A stretch of DNA of 64,000 nt from Methylibium petroleiphilum PM1 (GCF_000015725.1 NC_008825.1:1364001-1428000), one strand, 5' to 3'. Positions 39,039 through 49,035 are shown, counted from the first letter of the stretch. The notes: generated by a model from the sequence alone, not told the origin. Translations and numbers: made by a program.

Positions 39039-39869
39039 TCAGACCGCCGGGAGTTGTCGCGTCTCGACCTCGAAGTCCAGCCACCGGCCTGCGACCAGTG
39101 TCAGCGTCGCCAGGTCGCCGGTGGTCCACAGCCGGGCGGGCCGGGCGGCGGCCTGTACGTCGGCGGACCGCAGGCCGACGATGAGCTGCTGCACGCGTCG
39201 CGCCACGGCGTCGGCCGTGTCCACCAGCTGAACCCCAGCGCCGAGCGCCCGCTGGATGTGCTGCGCCACGAACGGATAGTGCGTGCAGCCCAGTACCACG
39301 GTGTCGACCGCCGCCTCGCGCAGTGGGGCTGTGTACCGGTCCACCAGGGCCAGCACCTCAGCGCTGTTGGCATCGCCGGCCTCGATCGCGTGCGCGAGAC
39401 CGGCGCAGGCCTGCAGATGGAGCTGGGCCCCCTGCGCATGCGAACTGACGAGCCGACGGAACTTGTCGCTGGCCAGCGTGCCGCGCGTCGCCATCACGCC
39501 GATGCGGCCGCTGCGGCTCAGTGCGATAGCGGGCTTGATGCCGGGTTCGACCCCGACGAACTGCACGTCGGCATGCTCTTCGCGCAGCGCGCGGACCGCC
39601 GCGGCAGTGGCGGTGTTGCAGGCCACCACGATGAGCTGAGCGCCTTCGCGCAGCAGGTGGGTGGTCAGCACGCGCGAGCGCTCGACCACGTAGCCTTCGT
39701 CGCGCTCCCCGTACGGAGCGAACCCCGAGTCCGCGACGTACAGCAGGCGCGAGTGCGGCAGGTGGCGGTGCAGTGCGCGCAACACCGACAGCCCGCCGAC
39801 GCCGGAATCGAACACGCCGATGCAGGCGGCAGAGGGGCGGTCGTCCAGCGGCGCGGCGGTGTTCGTCAT
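39039..39869 (-). CDS. murI: Glutamate racemase
   Basis: Supplies D-glutamate for peptidoglycan. 276 aa. The two catalytic cysteines are in VVACNTAT (C84) and VLGCTHYPF (C195); the N-terminal [14 protein letters not shown] and [11 protein letters not shown] loops complete the active site. It is convergent with the tRNA-Leu gene and divergent from etfB across a 203-bp gap. Confidence 0.96.
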   Translation of the reverse strand: MTNTAAPLDDRPSAACIGVFDSGVGGLSVLRALHRHLPHSRLLYVADSGFAPYGERDEGYVVERSRVLTTHLLREGAQLIVVACNTATAAAVRALREEHADVQFVGVEPGIKPAIALSRSGRIGVMATRGTLASDKFRRLVSSHAQGAQLHLQACAGLAHAIEAGDANSAEVLALVDRYTAPLREAAVDTVVLGCTHYPFVAQHIQRALGAGVQLVDTADAVARRVQQLIVGLRSADVQAAARPARLWTTGDLATLTLVAGRWLDFEVETRQLPAV

Positions 39870-40072
39870 GGGCGCGGGAGTCTAGCAAGTGGCCGGATCG
39901 CGCAGTTCGGCGCCCTTCATTGACGCCATCGGACATGTCTGGCCGGTGTGGCGATCGGTATCATTCCGCCGGAACCGAACGATCGTGCTTTTTTGCGGGG
40001 CGCCGTCCGGGTCGGGCAGGTGGGCTCCATAGAATCGCAGCGCAGGTTTGCATCAATTCCGGAGAAGATCGA

Positions 40073-40822
40073 ATGAAGGCACTGGTCGCCGTGAAGCGCG
40101 TGGTGGACTACAACGTGAAGGTTCGCGTGAAGAGCGACGGCACGGGAGTGGACACCGCGAACGTCAAGATGAGCATGAACCCGTTCGACGAGATTGCCGT
40201 CGAAGAAGCGGTCCGGCTCAAGGAGAAGGGTGCGGTCAGCGAGGTCATCGCCGTCTCCTGCGGCGTCACCCAGTGCCAGGAGACCCTGCGCACCGCGATG
40301 GCCATCGGCGCCGACCGCGCCATCCTCGTCGAGTGCACCGAAGAGCTCCAGCCACTGGCGGTGGCCAAGCTCCTGAAGGCCCTGGCCGACAAGGAACAGC
40401 CTCAGCTCGTCATCCTCGGCAAGCAGGCCATCGACGACGACTGCAACCAGACCGGCCAGATGCTCGCCGCGCTCGCCGGCTGGCCCCAGGCCACCTTCGC
40501 CAGCAAGGTCGAGATCCTCGACGGCCGGGCGCAAGTCACCCGCGAGGTCGACGGCGGCCTGGAGACCGTCTCGGTCGCGCTGCCGGCGGTGGTCACGACC
40601 GACCTGCGCCTGAACGAGCCGCGCTACGTCACCCTGCCCAACATCATGAAGGCCAAGAAGAAGACCCTCGAGGTCCTCAAGCCGGCCGACCTGGGCATCG
40701 ACGTCACTCCGCGCCTCAAGACCCTCAAGGTCAGCGAGCCGCCCAAGCGCGGCGCCGGCATCAAGGTGCCCGACGTCGCCACCCTCGTGGCCAAGCTCAA
40801 GACCGAAGCCAAGGTGATCTGA
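40073..40822 (+). CDS. etfB: Electron transfer flavoprotein beta subunit
   Basis: AMP-binding subunit of the soluble ETF that takes electrons from acyl-CoA dehydrogenases to ETF-ubiquinone oxidoreductase. 249 aa. N-terminus [19 protein letters not shown], the [16 protein letters not shown] signature and [19 protein letters not shown] are typical. The ATG at 40073 follows GGAGAAG. A TAGAAT -10 candidate lies at 40030-40035 without a clear -35. etfA starts 2 bp after its stop. Confidence 0.97.
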   Translation: MKALVAVKRVVDYNVKVRVKSDGTGVDTANVKMSMNPFDEIAVEEAVRLKEKGAVSEVIAVSCGVTQCQETLRTAMAIGADRAILVECTEELQPLAVAKLLKALADKEQPQLVILGKQAIDDDCNQTGQMLAALAGWPQATFASKVEILDGRAQVTREVDGGLETVSVALPAVVTTDLRLNEPRYVTLPNIMKAKKKTLEVLKPADLGIDVTPRLKTLKVSEPPKRGAGIKVPDVATLVAKLKTEAKVI

Positions 40823-40824
40823 TC

Positions 40825-41754
40825 ATGACCACTCTCGTCATCGCCGAACACGACCATGGCAGCCTCAAGGGCGCCACCCTGAACACCGTCACCGCCGCGC
40901 TGCAATGCGGCGGCGAGATCCACGTGCTGGTCGCCGGCCACCAGGCCGCCGCGGCGGCGCAGGCGGCCGCGCAGATCGCCGGCGTGACCAAGGTGCTGCA
41001 CGCCGACGCGCCCCAGCTCGCCGAGCAACTCGCCGAGACCGTGGCGGCGCAGGTGCTGGCCCTGGCCGGCGCCTACAGCCACCTGCTGTTCCCGGCCACG
41101 GCCCACGGCAAGAACGTCGCGCCGCGCGTCGCAGCGCTGCTCGATGTCGCGCAGGTCAGCGACGTCACCCGCGTCGACAGCCCCGACACCTTCGAACGGC
41201 CCATCTACGCCGGCAACGCGATCGCCGTGGTGCAGAGCAGCGACAAGGTGAAGGTCCTGACCGTGCGCACCACCGGCTTCGACGCCGCGGGCACGGGTGG
41301 TAGCGCGCCGGTGGAGAGCGTGGCGCCGGTGGCCGACGGCGGCAGCAGCCGCTTCGTCGGCCGCGAAGTCACCAAGAGCGACCGGCCCGAACTCACCGCG
41401 GCCAAGATCATCGTCAGCGGCGGCCGGGCGCTGGGCAGCAGCGACAAGTTCAACGAGGTGCTCACGCCGCTGGCCGACAAGCTCGGCGCGGCGTTGGGGG
41501 CCAGCCGTGCGGCGGTCGATGCCGGCTACGCGCCCAACGATTGGCAGGTCGGGCAGACCGGCAAGATCGTCGCGCCCAGCCTGTACATCGCCGCCGGCAT
41601 CTCCGGGGCCATCCAGCACCTCGCGGGCATGAAGGACTCCAAGGTGATCGTCGCGATCAACAAGGACCCCGAGGCCCCGATCTTCAGCGTCGCCGACTAC
41701 GGCCTCGAGGCCGATCTGTTCGAGGCCGTGCCGGAACTGGTCCGGCAGCTCTGA
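40825..41754 (+). CDS. etfA: Electron transfer flavoprotein alpha subunit
   Basis: FAD-carrying subunit of ETF. 309 aa. The C-terminal FAD domain has [34 protein letters not shown] and the signature [19 protein letters not shown], then [16 protein letters not shown]. The ATG at 40825 follows etfB directly, so the subunits are made from one message. An acyl-CoA dehydrogenase gene comes 97 bp later. Confidence 0.97.
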   Translation: MTTLVIAEHDHGSLKGATLNTVTAALQCGGEIHVLVAGHQAAAAAQAAAQIAGVTKVLHADAPQLAEQLAETVAAQVLALAGAYSHLLFPATAHGKNVAPRVAALLDVAQVSDVTRVDSPDTFERPIYAGNAIAVVQSSDKVKVLTVRTTGFDAAGTGGSAPVESVAPVADGGSSRFVGREVTKSDRPELTAAKIIVSGGRALGSSDKFNEVLTPLADKLGAALGASRAAVDAGYAPNDWQVGQTGKIVAPSLYIAAGISGAIQHLAGMKDSKVIVAINKDPEAPIFSVADYGLEADLFEAVPELVRQL

Positions 41755-41851
41755 GCTCGACCGCATTCCCCACCCCGGCATCCGAACGCGACGGACCGCG
41801 CCCGGGTGCCTCATCGAACCGACAGAAGCTCGGCCTTCCAGGAGACACGTC

Positions 41852-43642
41852 ATGAGCTACCAGGCCCCCGTCAAGGACATGCTGTTCTGCATGCAGGAAC
41901 TCGCGGCGCTCGAGGAAGTGGCCAGGTTGCCTGGCTTCGAGGACGCCGGCATCGACACGGCCCAGGCCGTGCTCGAGGAGTGCGCCAAGTTCAACGAGGG
42001 GGTGGTGGCGCCGCTCAACTGGGAAGGGGACAAGCAGCCCTCGTCCTGGAAGGACGGTCGTGTCACCACGACGCCGGGCTTCAAGGAGGCCTTCCGCGGG
42101 TTCGTCGAGGGTGGCTGGCAGGGGCTGCAGCATTCGGTCGACTTCGGCGGGCAGGGTCTGCCCAAGACCATTGGCTCGGCCTGCGGCGAGATGCTCAACA
42201 GCGCCAACCTCAGCTTCGCGCTGTGTCCCTTGCTGACCGACGGCTGCATCGAGGCGCTGCTGACCGCCGGCTCCGAGGCGCAGCAGCAGACCTACATCCC
42301 GAAGATGATCTCCGGCCAGTGGACCGGTACGATGAACCTGACCGAGCCGCAGGCCGGCTCCGACCTCGCGCTGGTGCGCACGCGCGCCGAGCCGCAGCCT
42401 GATGGCAGCTTCAAGCTGTTCGGTACCAAGATCTTCATCACCTACGGTGAGCACGACATGGCCGAGAACATCGTCCATCTGGTGCTGGCCCGCGTCAGCG
42501 GCGCGCCGGAGGGCGTGAAGGGCATCTCGCTGTTCATCGTGCCCAAGTTCCTCGTCAAGGCCGATGGTTCGCTTGGCGAGCGCAACGACGTGCACTGCGT
42601 CAGCATCGAGCACAAGCTGGGCATCAAGGCCAGCCCGACCGCGGTGCTGCAGTACGGCGACCACGGTGGCGCGGTGGGCTACCTGGTCGGCCAGGAGAAC
42701 CGCGGCCTCGAGTACATGTTCATCATGATGAACGCGGCCCGCTATGCCGTCGGAGTGCAGGGCATCGCGGTCGCCGAGCGCGCCTACCAGAAGGCCGTCG
42801 CCTATGCGAAGGACCGCGTGCAGAGCCGCCCGGTCGACGGCTCGGTGCGCGGCAGCGCACCGATCATCCACCACCCCGACGTGCGCCGCATGCTGATGAC
42901 GATGCGGTCGCACACCGAAGGCTGCCGCGCGATGGCGATCGTCGCTGCCGCCGCCTACGACGCGGCGCATGCCCACCCCGATGCCGAGGTGCGGGCGCAG
43001 AACGAGGCCTTCTACGAATTCATGGTGCCGCTGGTCAAGGGTTACAGCACCGAGATGAGCGTCGAGGTTGCGAGCCTGGGCGTGCAGGTGCATGGCGGCA
43101 TGGGCTACATCGAGGAGACCGGCGCGGCGCAGTACTACCGCGACGCCAAGATCCTCACCATCTACGAAGGCACCACCGCGATCCAGGCCAACGACCTGGT
43201 GGGCCGCAAGACCGCGCGCGATGGCGGCGGCACGGCCAAGGCGATCGCGGCCCAGATCGCGCGCACCGAGGCCGAGCTCGCGGCGCGCGACAGCGTTGCG
43301 GCCCGCGCGGTGCTCAAGCGCCTGACGGCCGCGCGCACCGCCTTCGAGCAGGTGGTCGATTTCATCGCCGGCCAGACCAAGGCCAGCCCGAACGCGGTGT
43401 TCGCCGGCAGCGTGCCCTACCTGCTGCTGGCCGGCAGCCTGATGGCCGGCTGGCAGCTCGCCCGGGCGCTGCTGGTGGCCGAGACGCGCGCCGCGGCCGG
43501 CGATGACGTGGCCTTCATGAACGCCAAGGTGGCCACGGCGCGCTTCTACGCCGAGCACCAGCTGAGCAAGCTGCCCGGCCTGCGCGACAGCATCGTCGAG
43601 GGGGCCGATTCGGTCACCGCGTTGGCGCTGGACGCGTTCTGA
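41852..43642 (+). CDS. Acyl-CoA dehydrogenase (long, C-terminal-domain type)
   Basis: FAD enzyme that introduces the alpha-beta double bond into acyl-CoA and passes electrons to ETF. 596 aa, about 200 longer than the classical enzyme because of an extra C-terminal helical domain. Motifs: [61 protein letters not shown] and [16 protein letters not shown]. The N-terminal [17 protein letters not shown] is typical of this branch, which includes long-chain enzymes. ATG at 41852 with AGGAGA upstream. Chain-length preference cannot be read from sequence. Confidence 0.94.
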   Translation: MSYQAPVKDMLFCMQELAALEEVARLPGFEDAGIDTAQAVLEECAKFNEGVVAPLNWEGDKQPSSWKDGRVTTTPGFKEAFRGFVEGGWQGLQHSVDFGGQGLPKTIGSACGEMLNSANLSFALCPLLTDGCIEALLTAGSEAQQQTYIPKMISGQWTGTMNLTEPQAGSDLALVRTRAEPQPDGSFKLFGTKIFITYGEHDMAENIVHLVLARVSGAPEGVKGISLFIVPKFLVKADGSLGERNDVHCVSIEHKLGIKASPTAVLQYGDHGGAVGYLVGQENRGLEYMFIMMNAARYAVGVQGIAVAERAYQKAVAYAKDRVQSRPVDGSVRGSAPIIHHPDVRRMLMTMRSHTEGCRAMAIVAAAAYDAAHAHPDAEVRAQNEAFYEFMVPLVKGYSTEMSVEVASLGVQVHGGMGYIEETGAAQYYRDAKILTIYEGTTAIQANDLVGRKTARDGGGTAKAIAAQIARTEAELAARDSVAARAVLKRLTAARTAFEQVVDFIAGQTKASPNAVFAGSVPYLLLAGSLMAGWQLARALLVAETRAAAGDDVAFMNAKVATARFYAEHQLSKLPGLRDSIVEGADSVTALALDAF

Positions 43643-43656
43643 GCGGCGGGTCTTCG

Positions 43657-44622
43657 ATGCCGCTGCCGCCGATCCTGCAGAAGCTGCCGCTGCCGATCAT
43701 CGGCGCGCCGCTGTTCATCATCAGCAACCCCAGGCTCGTGATCGAGCAGTGCAAGGCCGGTGTCGTCGGCTCGATGCCGGCACTCAATGCGCGCCCGGCC
43801 GCGCAACTCGACGACTGGCTGGCGGAGATCACCGAGGCACTGGCCGCCCACGACCGGGCGCATCCGGAGCGACCGGCCGCCCCGTTCGCGATCAACCAGA
43901 TCGTGCACCGGAGCAACGACCGCCTCGAGCACGACATGGCGGTATGCGCGAAGTACAGGGTGCCGATCGTGATCACCTCGCTCGGCGCGCGCACCGACAT
44001 CAACGATGCGGTGCACGCCTGGGGTGGCGTGGTGCTGCACGACGTGATCAACAACACCTTCGCCCGCAAAGCCATCGAGAAGGGCGCCGACGGCCTGATC
44101 GCGGTGGCGGCCGGTGCCGGCGGTCACGCGGGCGTGAAGAGTCCGTTCGCGCTGGTGCAGGAGATCCGCCAGTGGTTCGACGGCCCGGTGGCGCTCAGTG
44201 GCGCCATCGCGCATGGCGGTGCGGTGCTCGCGGCGCGTGCGATGGGTGCCGACTTCGCCTACGTCGGCTCGGCCTTCATCGCCACCGAGGAGGCGCACGC
44301 GGTCGACGGCTACAAGCAGGCCATCGTCGAAGGCAGCTCGGACGACATCGTCTACAGCAACCTTTTCACCGGCGTGCACGGCAACTACCTGAAGGGATCG
44401 ATCCGCAGCGCCGGCCTCGATCCCGATGCGCTGCCCGAGAGCGACCCGAGCGCGATGAACTTCGGCGCGGCGCTGAACGACAGCGGACCGAAAAAGGCCT
44501 GGAAGGACATCTGGGGCTGCGGGCAGGGCATCGGCGCGGTGCAGCAGGTCGTGCCGGCCCGCTTGCTGGTCGAGCGACTGGCGCGCGAGTACCGCGACGC
44601 AGTGTCGCGCGTCGCATCCTGA
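43657..44622 (+). CDS. Nitronate monooxygenase-like FMN oxidoreductase
   Basis: 321 aa TIM-barrel flavoprotein of the nitronate monooxygenase / 2-nitropropane dioxygenase family. FMN-binding parts: IIGAPLFIISNPRLV at the N-terminus, GADGLIAVAAGAGGHAG with the catalytic-type His, VALSGAIAHGGAVLAA and GADFAYVGSAFIATEEA. Such proteins may oxidise nitronates or act as enoyl reductases; the location 15 bp after an acyl-CoA dehydrogenase suggests a role in acyl metabolism, which is inference. ATG at 43657. Confidence 0.88.
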   Translation: MPLPPILQKLPLPIIGAPLFIISNPRLVIEQCKAGVVGSMPALNARPAAQLDDWLAEITEALAAHDRAHPERPAAPFAINQIVHRSNDRLEHDMAVCAKYRVPIVITSLGARTDINDAVHAWGGVVLHDVINNTFARKAIEKGADGLIAVAAGAGGHAGVKSPFALVQEIRQWFDGPVALSGAIAHGGAVLAARAMGADFAYVGSAFIATEEAHAVDGYKQAIVEGSSDDIVYSNLFTGVHGNYLKGSIRSAGLDPDALPESDPSAMNFGAALNDSGPKKAWKDIWGCGQGIGAVQQVVPARLLVERLAREYRDAVSRVAS

Positions 44623-44635
44623 ACCCTCGGCGCAC

Positions 44636-45094
44636 TCAGCGCGCGGTCAGTCCCAGCAGCTCGACCTCGAACACCAACGTGGCATTCGGCGGGATCAGGC
44701 CGCCGCCCGCGCCTCTGGGGCCGTAGGCGATGTCTGAGGGGCAGGTCAGCTTGGCGCGGCCGCCGACCTTCATGCGCTGCACGCCCTCGGTCCAGCAGGG
44801 GATCACGCGGTTGAGCGGGAACTCGATCGGCTCGCCGCGCTTGTAGGAGCTGTCGAACTCGCGACCGTCGGTGAGCTTGCCGCTGTAATGCACCTTCACC
44901 ACGTCGGTCGGTCGCGGGCTGCCGCCGCTGCCGTCCTTCAGCGAGAGGTACACCAAACCGCTGGGCGTGACCACCGCGCCGGCCTCCTTGGCGGCGCCGG
45001 CCAGCGCATCCGGCTGTGCCCGGGCCGCCATGCTGCCGAGTGCCAGCAGGCCGCCGATCAGCAGCACAGGGAGGTTCGAGGTCGGTTTCGTCAC
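44636..45094 (-). CDS. FKBP-type peptidyl-prolyl isomerase, exported
   Basis: 152 aa. N-terminal signal peptide with cleavage near AARAQ (about residue 26). The FKBP domain has VKVHYSGKLTDGREFDSS, FPLNRVIPCWTEGVQ, LTCPSDIAYGPRG and IPPNATLVFEVELLGL, with most of the drug-site aromatic residues kept. It probably assists periplasmic protein folding. Convergent with the nitronate monooxygenase-like gene (13-bp gap). Confidence 0.92.
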   Translation of the reverse strand: MTKPTSNLPVLLIGGLLALGSMAARAQPDALAGAAKEAGAVVTPSGLVYLSLKDGSGGSPRPTDVVKVHYSGKLTDGREFDSSYKRGEPIEFPLNRVIPCWTEGVQRMKVGGRAKLTCPSDIAYGPRGAGGGLIPPNATLVFEVELLGLTAR

Positions 45095-45425
45095 GGGCAG
45101 CTCCGGCGGGCAAGGGGATGAGGCGGCGGATCATGCCCGCGTCGCCGCGCCGGTGCAAACACTTGCGCTTCCGCGACATCGATCTCGGGGGCCGGCTGTC
45201 GCCGGCCGCCACGCCGGTTCACACCCCGGCGACCGCGCCGAGGCGTGCAGCAGGGGCATGGCCGCGGGGGCGCAGGGTGGCAACCGGCACGCGCGTCGGC
45301 GCGTTTCCTACAGACGCAGCAGTCCGCGGCCGACCCCCGGCTTGGGTGGTGAGCTACGGCGCCGGCACCGCCTTGCATCTAAGCTGTACACATCGTCGCT
45401 GCCATTGCAGATGGGAGTCCGCATC
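45095..45425. other. 331-bp divergent intergenic region, no gene seen
   Basis: Lies between the divergent FKBP and 73-aa genes, so it must hold both promoters. No reading frame here has convincing composition, and no clear -35/-10 pair, RNA fold or repeat was recognised. GGGAG at 45414-45418 is the ribosome site of the downstream small gene. Confidence 0.6.
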
Positions 45426-45647
45426 ATGAGCACCGCCTCGTCACTTGCCGCTGCCGACGCCAGCTATGAGCTGCGCTTCGACTCCATGTTCGTCGCCGGA
45501 CGGGGTCTGTCCTTTCCCTGCGACGCCCACGGGTGCGTCGACCTCGATCGGCTGAGCGAGCGCGCGCGTCACAACTACCTGTACGCAAGGGCCGTCGTGG
45601 GCCGCGAATTCCTCACGCCCTCGGTCTGCTGCTGCGCCCTGCACTGA
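45426..45647 (+). CDS. Conserved-looking small protein, 73 aa, function unknown
   Basis: 73 aa with a good ribosome site (GGGAG) and an ATG at 45426. Sequence traits: YELRFDSMFVAGRGLSFPCD, a Cys-rich stretch (CDAHGC), a basic helix DRLSERARHNYLYARAVVG, and an unusual tail TPSVCCCALH with three adjacent Cys. I recall similar short hypothetical proteins in Burkholderiales, but this is not checked. Cys clusters could bind metal or be redox-active. No membrane segment or signal peptide. Confidence 0.7.
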   Translation: MSTASSLAAADASYELRFDSMFVAGRGLSFPCDAHGCVDLDRLSERARHNYLYARAVVGREFLTPSVCCCALH

Positions 45648-45739
45648 GCCGCCGATCGCGCCCGGCCCCGGCCGCCGGGCTATTGGCCTATCACAAAGTG
45701 CGGACCGCATGGTGATCGCCGCGGCCGCTGACAGAAGAT

Positions 45740-45754
45740 CGGGAAGTTTTCCCG
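45740..45754. repeat. Short dyad upstream of the YVTN propeller gene
   Basis: CGGGAA-GTT-TTCCCG, a perfect 6-bp dyad about 110 bp before the propeller gene, inside the 215-bp gap 45648-45862. It could be an operator or hairpin. A GAGGAGA ribosome site precedes the ATG at 45863. Nothing else was recognised in this gap. Confidence 0.4.
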
Positions 45755-45862
45755 GGTGTCGAATTTGCGGCTTGAGGGAAACTCTCCCGCTCGTCACGCA
45801 TCCCACGCAGGCGTGGCCGGCCCCTAGCCGCGTTTCGAACGACAACCGAGGAGACCTTTCGC

Positions 45863-46957
45863 ATGAAATTCCATTGCCCGCGTGGCGTCACGCTGCTGCC
45901 TGCCTTCGCGATCTCGCTGGTTGTCGGGCTCCAGGCAGCGCCGGCCCAGGCAGCCGGCGAAGCCGGCCTGGCTTACGTCAGCAACCAGAACGGCGAACTG
46001 TCGGTGATCGACCTCGCCACGATGGAAGTCACCAAGGAGTTCAGCAGTCCGGGCAAGGAACCGCGCGGCCTCGGCGTCACCGCCGACGGCAAGCTGCTGG
46101 TCACCGCGAATCGCGCCGATGGCAACATCTCGGTGATCGACCGCGAGACCGGCAAGCTGCTGAGCACCGTCGTGATCGGCAAGAACCCCGAGTTCGTGCG
46201 GACCCGCGGCCACATGGCCTTCGTGTCCTTCGAACCGGCCTCCGACGGCAAACCGCCGCCGAAGCCGGGCTCGCCGGAGGCGATGGCTGCGGAGAAGGCC
46301 AAGGATGACGACGATGAGAGCCCTGCTTACGTCGCCGTGGTGGATCTGAAGGCCGGGAAGGTGCTGCGGCGCATCCGCGGGGGGCTCGAGACCGAGGGCA
46401 TCGAGTTCTCTGCCGACGGCAAGCACATCCTCGTGACCAACGAGGAAGATGACAACATCACGGTCCACAATATCGCGACCGGGAAGAAGGTCAAGACCGT
46501 CGATGTCAAGCCGTATGGCGATCGGCCGCGCGGCATCAAGCGCGCGCCGGACGGCAAGTCCTATGTGGCCACCATCGAGCACGGCAACACGCTGGTGGTG
46601 ATGGACGACAAGTACAAGGTCGTCAAGTCGGTCCCGACCGGCGACACGCCGTACGGGCTCGCCTTCGACCGTAGCGGCGAGCGCCTGTTCGTGGCCAATG
46701 CGAAGAGCAAGACGCTGCAGGTCTACAACGCCAAGACCTACGAGACCATCAAGACCATTCCGACCGGTGAGCGCTGCTGGCATTTCACCTTCACCCCGGA
46801 CGACAAGCAGATCCTGATCGCCTGCGGCCGCTCGCACGAGGTGGTGGTGATCGATGCCACGACGCTGGAGCCCACCAAGCGCATCGCCGACAAGAAGCTG
46901 CCTTGGGGCATAGTCACGTATCCCAAGTCGGTCGGCAGCCTCGACTGGCCGGAGTGA
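45863..46957 (+). CDS. Periplasmic YVTN-type beta-propeller protein (PQQ-catabolism-associated type)
   Basis: 364 aa with a Sec signal peptide (about 1-30, cleavage near AQAAGE). At least six propeller blades repeat the pattern of D-G-K/R, L-V-T/V-A-N and V-I-D, for example LLVTANRADGNISVIDRETG and ILVTNEEDDNITVHNIATG. An acidic linker AEKAKDDDDESPAY (about 145-158) interrupts the blades. The arrangement resembles the beta-propeller found beside PQQ-alcohol dehydrogenases, but no PQQ gene is near. Probable scaffold or binding protein. Confidence 0.82.
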   Translation: MKFHCPRGVTLLPAFAISLVVGLQAAPAQAAGEAGLAYVSNQNGELSVIDLATMEVTKEFSSPGKEPRGLGVTADGKLLVTANRADGNISVIDRETGKLLSTVVIGKNPEFVRTRGHMAFVSFEPASDGKPPPKPGSPEAMAAEKAKDDDDESPAYVAVVDLKAGKVLRRIRGGLETEGIEFSADGKHILVTNEEDDNITVHNIATGKKVKTVDVKPYGDRPRGIKRAPDGKSYVATIEHGNTLVVMDDKYKVVKSVPTGDTPYGLAFDRSGERLFVANAKSKTLQVYNAKTYETIKTIPTGERCWHFTFTPDDKQILIACGRSHEVVVIDATTLEPTKRIADKKLPWGIVTYPKSVGSLDWPE

Positions 46958-47011
46958 ACGGCGTCTGCGGGTTCGGGTCGCCGTGTGCGACCTGACCCGC
47001 GGAGGTGAACC

Positions 47012-47626
47012 ATGCTCGGAGTGGCCGATTACGGCGCGTTCGTCGTCACGGTGATCGTTTTCCTGGCGATCCCGGGCCCGGGCAATCTGGCGCTGATCAC
47101 CTCCACCGGCAAGGGCGGGCTGCGCGGCGGCTTCGCTGCGACGCTGGGCGTCATCGCCGGCGACCAGTTGCTGATGTGGCTGGCGGTGGCCGGTGTGGCC
47201 GCGCTGTTGCAGGCCGCCCCGGTGGTGTTCGGCGCGGTGCAGTGGGTGGGCGCCGCCTACCTGGCCTACATCGGCTGGCGGCTGATCACCAGCCGGCCCG
47301 GTGATGCACCGGTGCTGCAGATCCTGCCGCGGCACTACTTCCGCCAAGCCTGCATGATCACCCTGCTCAACCCCAAGGCCATCGTGTTCTACATGGCGTT
47401 CTTCCCGCTGTTCGTCGACCCGGCGCGTCACCAGGGCCTGCCGACCTTCGGCCTGATGGCGGCCACGATTGCCGTGCTGACCTTTCTCTACGGTGCCATC
47501 GTGGTCCTGCTGACGCACCGGCTGGCCGACAGGCTGCGCGCCAGCCCGCGCATCACCAAGGCGCTGGAGCGGCTGGCGGGCGCGCTGCTGATCGGTTTCG
47601 GCGTGAAGCTGGTGCTGAGCCGGTAG
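47012..47626 (+). CDS. LysE/RhtB-family amino acid exporter
   Basis: 204 aa, six hydrophobic segments, the standard length. It has the family start FVVTVIVFLAIPGPGNLALIT (PGP motif, residues about 22-27), GVIAGDQLLMW and LNPKAIVFYMAFFPLFV. It exports amino acids or homoserine-type compounds; the substrate is not predictable. ATG at 47012 with GGAGG upstream. Confidence 0.9.
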   Translation: MLGVADYGAFVVTVIVFLAIPGPGNLALITSTGKGGLRGGFAATLGVIAGDQLLMWLAVAGVAALLQAAPVVFGAVQWVGAAYLAYIGWRLITSRPGDAPVLQILPRHYFRQACMITLLNPKAIVFYMAFFPLFVDPARHQGLPTFGLMAATIAVLTFLYGAIVVLLTHRLADRLRASPRITKALERLAGALLIGFGVKLVLSR

Positions 47627-47745
47627 CGGCCGGGCCGGCTGCCCCAGGCCGGGCGCAGCCCTGCCGAAGAAGCCTATTGCGTCTGCGGTGCAACGGCGGT
47701 ATCAATGCAGTATTCCGACGGCTCGCCAACCACCGAGGAGACTGC

Positions 47746-48435
47746 ATGGCCACCAAGACCGGGATCGACCAGGACGCGCTGATCACGATGTTCTCTCAGG
47801 CCAGCGCCAAGCAGGGTGAGGCGCTGCGGCAGGCCGTCGCCGAAACCACGCTGCGCGCCCTGCAGGGCCGCGAGCTGACGCTGAAGAACATCCGCAGCGT
47901 GCTGAAGACCGTGGCCGAAGCCGCTTCCAACGGCGCGGCCCAGCACGGCGGCAAGCCTGCCGAGGTGGAGGCGCTGCTCGGCTCGGCGATCGATGGCATG
48001 GACGCGGCGCTGCTGCAGGCCGTCGAGGCCAATCGCCGGGCGCTGCAGCAATTCCTCGACCAGGGTGCCGACCTTCAGAAGGGCGGTATCAAGAGCGCAT
48101 TGAGCGACCTCGAGAAGCTGGAGGACACCTTCTTCAGCAGCGTCAGCAAGGCGGCCCAGACGGCCGGCGCGCCGCTTCAGGGACCGTGGGCGCAGGTCCT
48201 GGACTCGATGAAGCTCAAAGGCACCGACAGCGGCGCCCAGGCGGCGCAGACGGTCGAGCAACTGCTCTCGCAGACGCAGACGGCGATGCGCGACGGCCGG
48301 GCCATGAGCCTGCGCGCTGGCAAGGCGCTGATGGACAGCTATGCCGCCCTGGTGAGCGGCGTGCTGATCGGCATGTCCGAAGGCCTGCAGCGCGGGGGCA
48401 AGGATGCCGGTGCGCCGTCCTCGCGCAAGCGTTGA
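47746..48435 (+). CDS. Phasin-like helical protein, function unknown
   Basis: 229 aa, almost entirely alpha-helical, without signal peptide. Long amphipathic helices rich in Ala, Gln, Leu and Glu ([40 protein letters not shown]) resemble phasins and apolipoprotein-like proteins that coat polyhydroxyalkanoate granules; it may belong to a Betaproteobacteria domain-of-unknown-function family. The tail SSRKR is basic. It lies 20 bp upstream of a dodecin gene, so it may share that transcript. Confidence 0.72.
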   Translation: MATKTGIDQDALITMFSQASAKQGEALRQAVAETTLRALQGRELTLKNIRSVLKTVAEAASNGAAQHGGKPAEVEALLGSAIDGMDAALLQAVEANRRALQQFLDQGADLQKGGIKSALSDLEKLEDTFFSSVSKAAQTAGAPLQGPWAQVLDSMKLKGTDSGAQAAQTVEQLLSQTQTAMRDGRAMSLRAGKALMDSYAALVSGVLIGMSEGLQRGGKDAGAPSSRKR

Positions 48436-48455
48436 GCCGACCCGGGAGCGACGCC

Positions 48456-48662
48456 ATGACCGACCATGTCTACAAGACCATCGAGCTGACCGGCTCGTCG
48501 AAGAAGGGCATCGAGCCCGCGGTGCAGAACGCCATCGCGAAGGCGCACGAGACCGTGCGCAACATCCAGTGGTTCGAGGTCACCGAGACGCGCGGTCACG
48601 TCGTCAAGGGCAAGGTGGCGCACTGGCAGGTGTCGCTGAAGGTGGGCTTCACGCTCGATTAG
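48456..48662 (+). CDS. Dodecin, flavin-storing protein
   Basis: 68 aa. Matches dodecin: [20 protein letters not shown], then [19 protein letters not shown] with the flavin-stacking Trp at about residue 39, and [17 protein letters not shown] at the C-terminus. Dodecins form hollow dodecamers that bind riboflavin or FMN in stacked pairs. ATG at 48456 after GGGAG. Confidence 0.93.
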   Translation: MTDHVYKTIELTGSSKKGIEPAVQNAIAKAHETVRNIQWFEVTETRGHVVKGKVAHWQVSLKVGFTLD

Positions 48663-48688
48663 CTGGCAGGTCCGGTGGGGTGGGCAGT

Positions 48689-48994
48689 ATGGAAATGGCG
48701 TTGATCGATGGGGTCCTGGCGGGCATCGCGCTCGCCGTGTGCGTCGTGCTGCTGCTGCGTCTGGTGGCCGGTGCGCGGCGCCGCGACCGATTCGACGCCG
48801 CCGCGCGGCGCACTTGGCGGGCCGGTCGTCAGCGCGCTGTGGCGCTGTGGCGCTGGCCGGGCCAACGCCGGGCGGCGGCCCGCGCGGCCGACGAGATCAT
48901 CCGTCGCGCCGCCCGCCGCGACGCCGACCAGGACGGCAATGTGATCCGCCCCAAGGCCTTCCACGAAGGCCGCGGCCCGCGCAAGCCGCACTGA
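48689..48994 (+). CDS. Small single-pass membrane protein, function unknown
   Basis: 101 aa. One N-terminal hydrophobic helix (about 5-25: LIDGVLAGIALAVCVVLLLR) followed by a strongly basic, Arg-rich cytoplasmic segment with several RR pairs. The stop codon lies in a 27-bp tandem repeat, so the C-terminus KPH is within duplicated DNA. Proposed only from ORF quality, position 26 bp after dodecin and a plausible membrane topology. Confidence 0.55.
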   Translation: MEMALIDGVLAGIALAVCVVLLLRLVAGARRRDRFDAAARRTWRAGRQRAVALWRWPGQRRAAARAADEIIRRAARRDADQDGNVIRPKAFHEGRGPRKPH

Positions 48995-49035
48995 CGGCGC
49001 GGCCCGCGCAAGCCGCACTGACGGCGCGGCCCGCG
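48971..49035 (+). repeat. 27-bp tandem direct repeat over a stop codon
   Basis: Two 27-bp copies (48971-48997 and 48998-49024) starting CGCGGCCCGCGCAAGC, then an 11-bp partial third copy (49025-49035). The stop codon of the small membrane gene is in copy 1, and copy 2 carries a second TGA, so slippage would add or remove nine codons. Confidence 0.8.

Noticed and set aside
38434-39129. 231-codon minus-strand frame across tRNA-Cys and tRNA-Leu
   Set aside because: It covers structured RNA genes and has no ribosome site or family resemblance.
45091-45378. 95-codon minus-strand frame upstream of the FKBP gene
   Set aside because: Low-complexity Arg/Pro/Cys composition and it lies in the promoter region of the FKBP gene.
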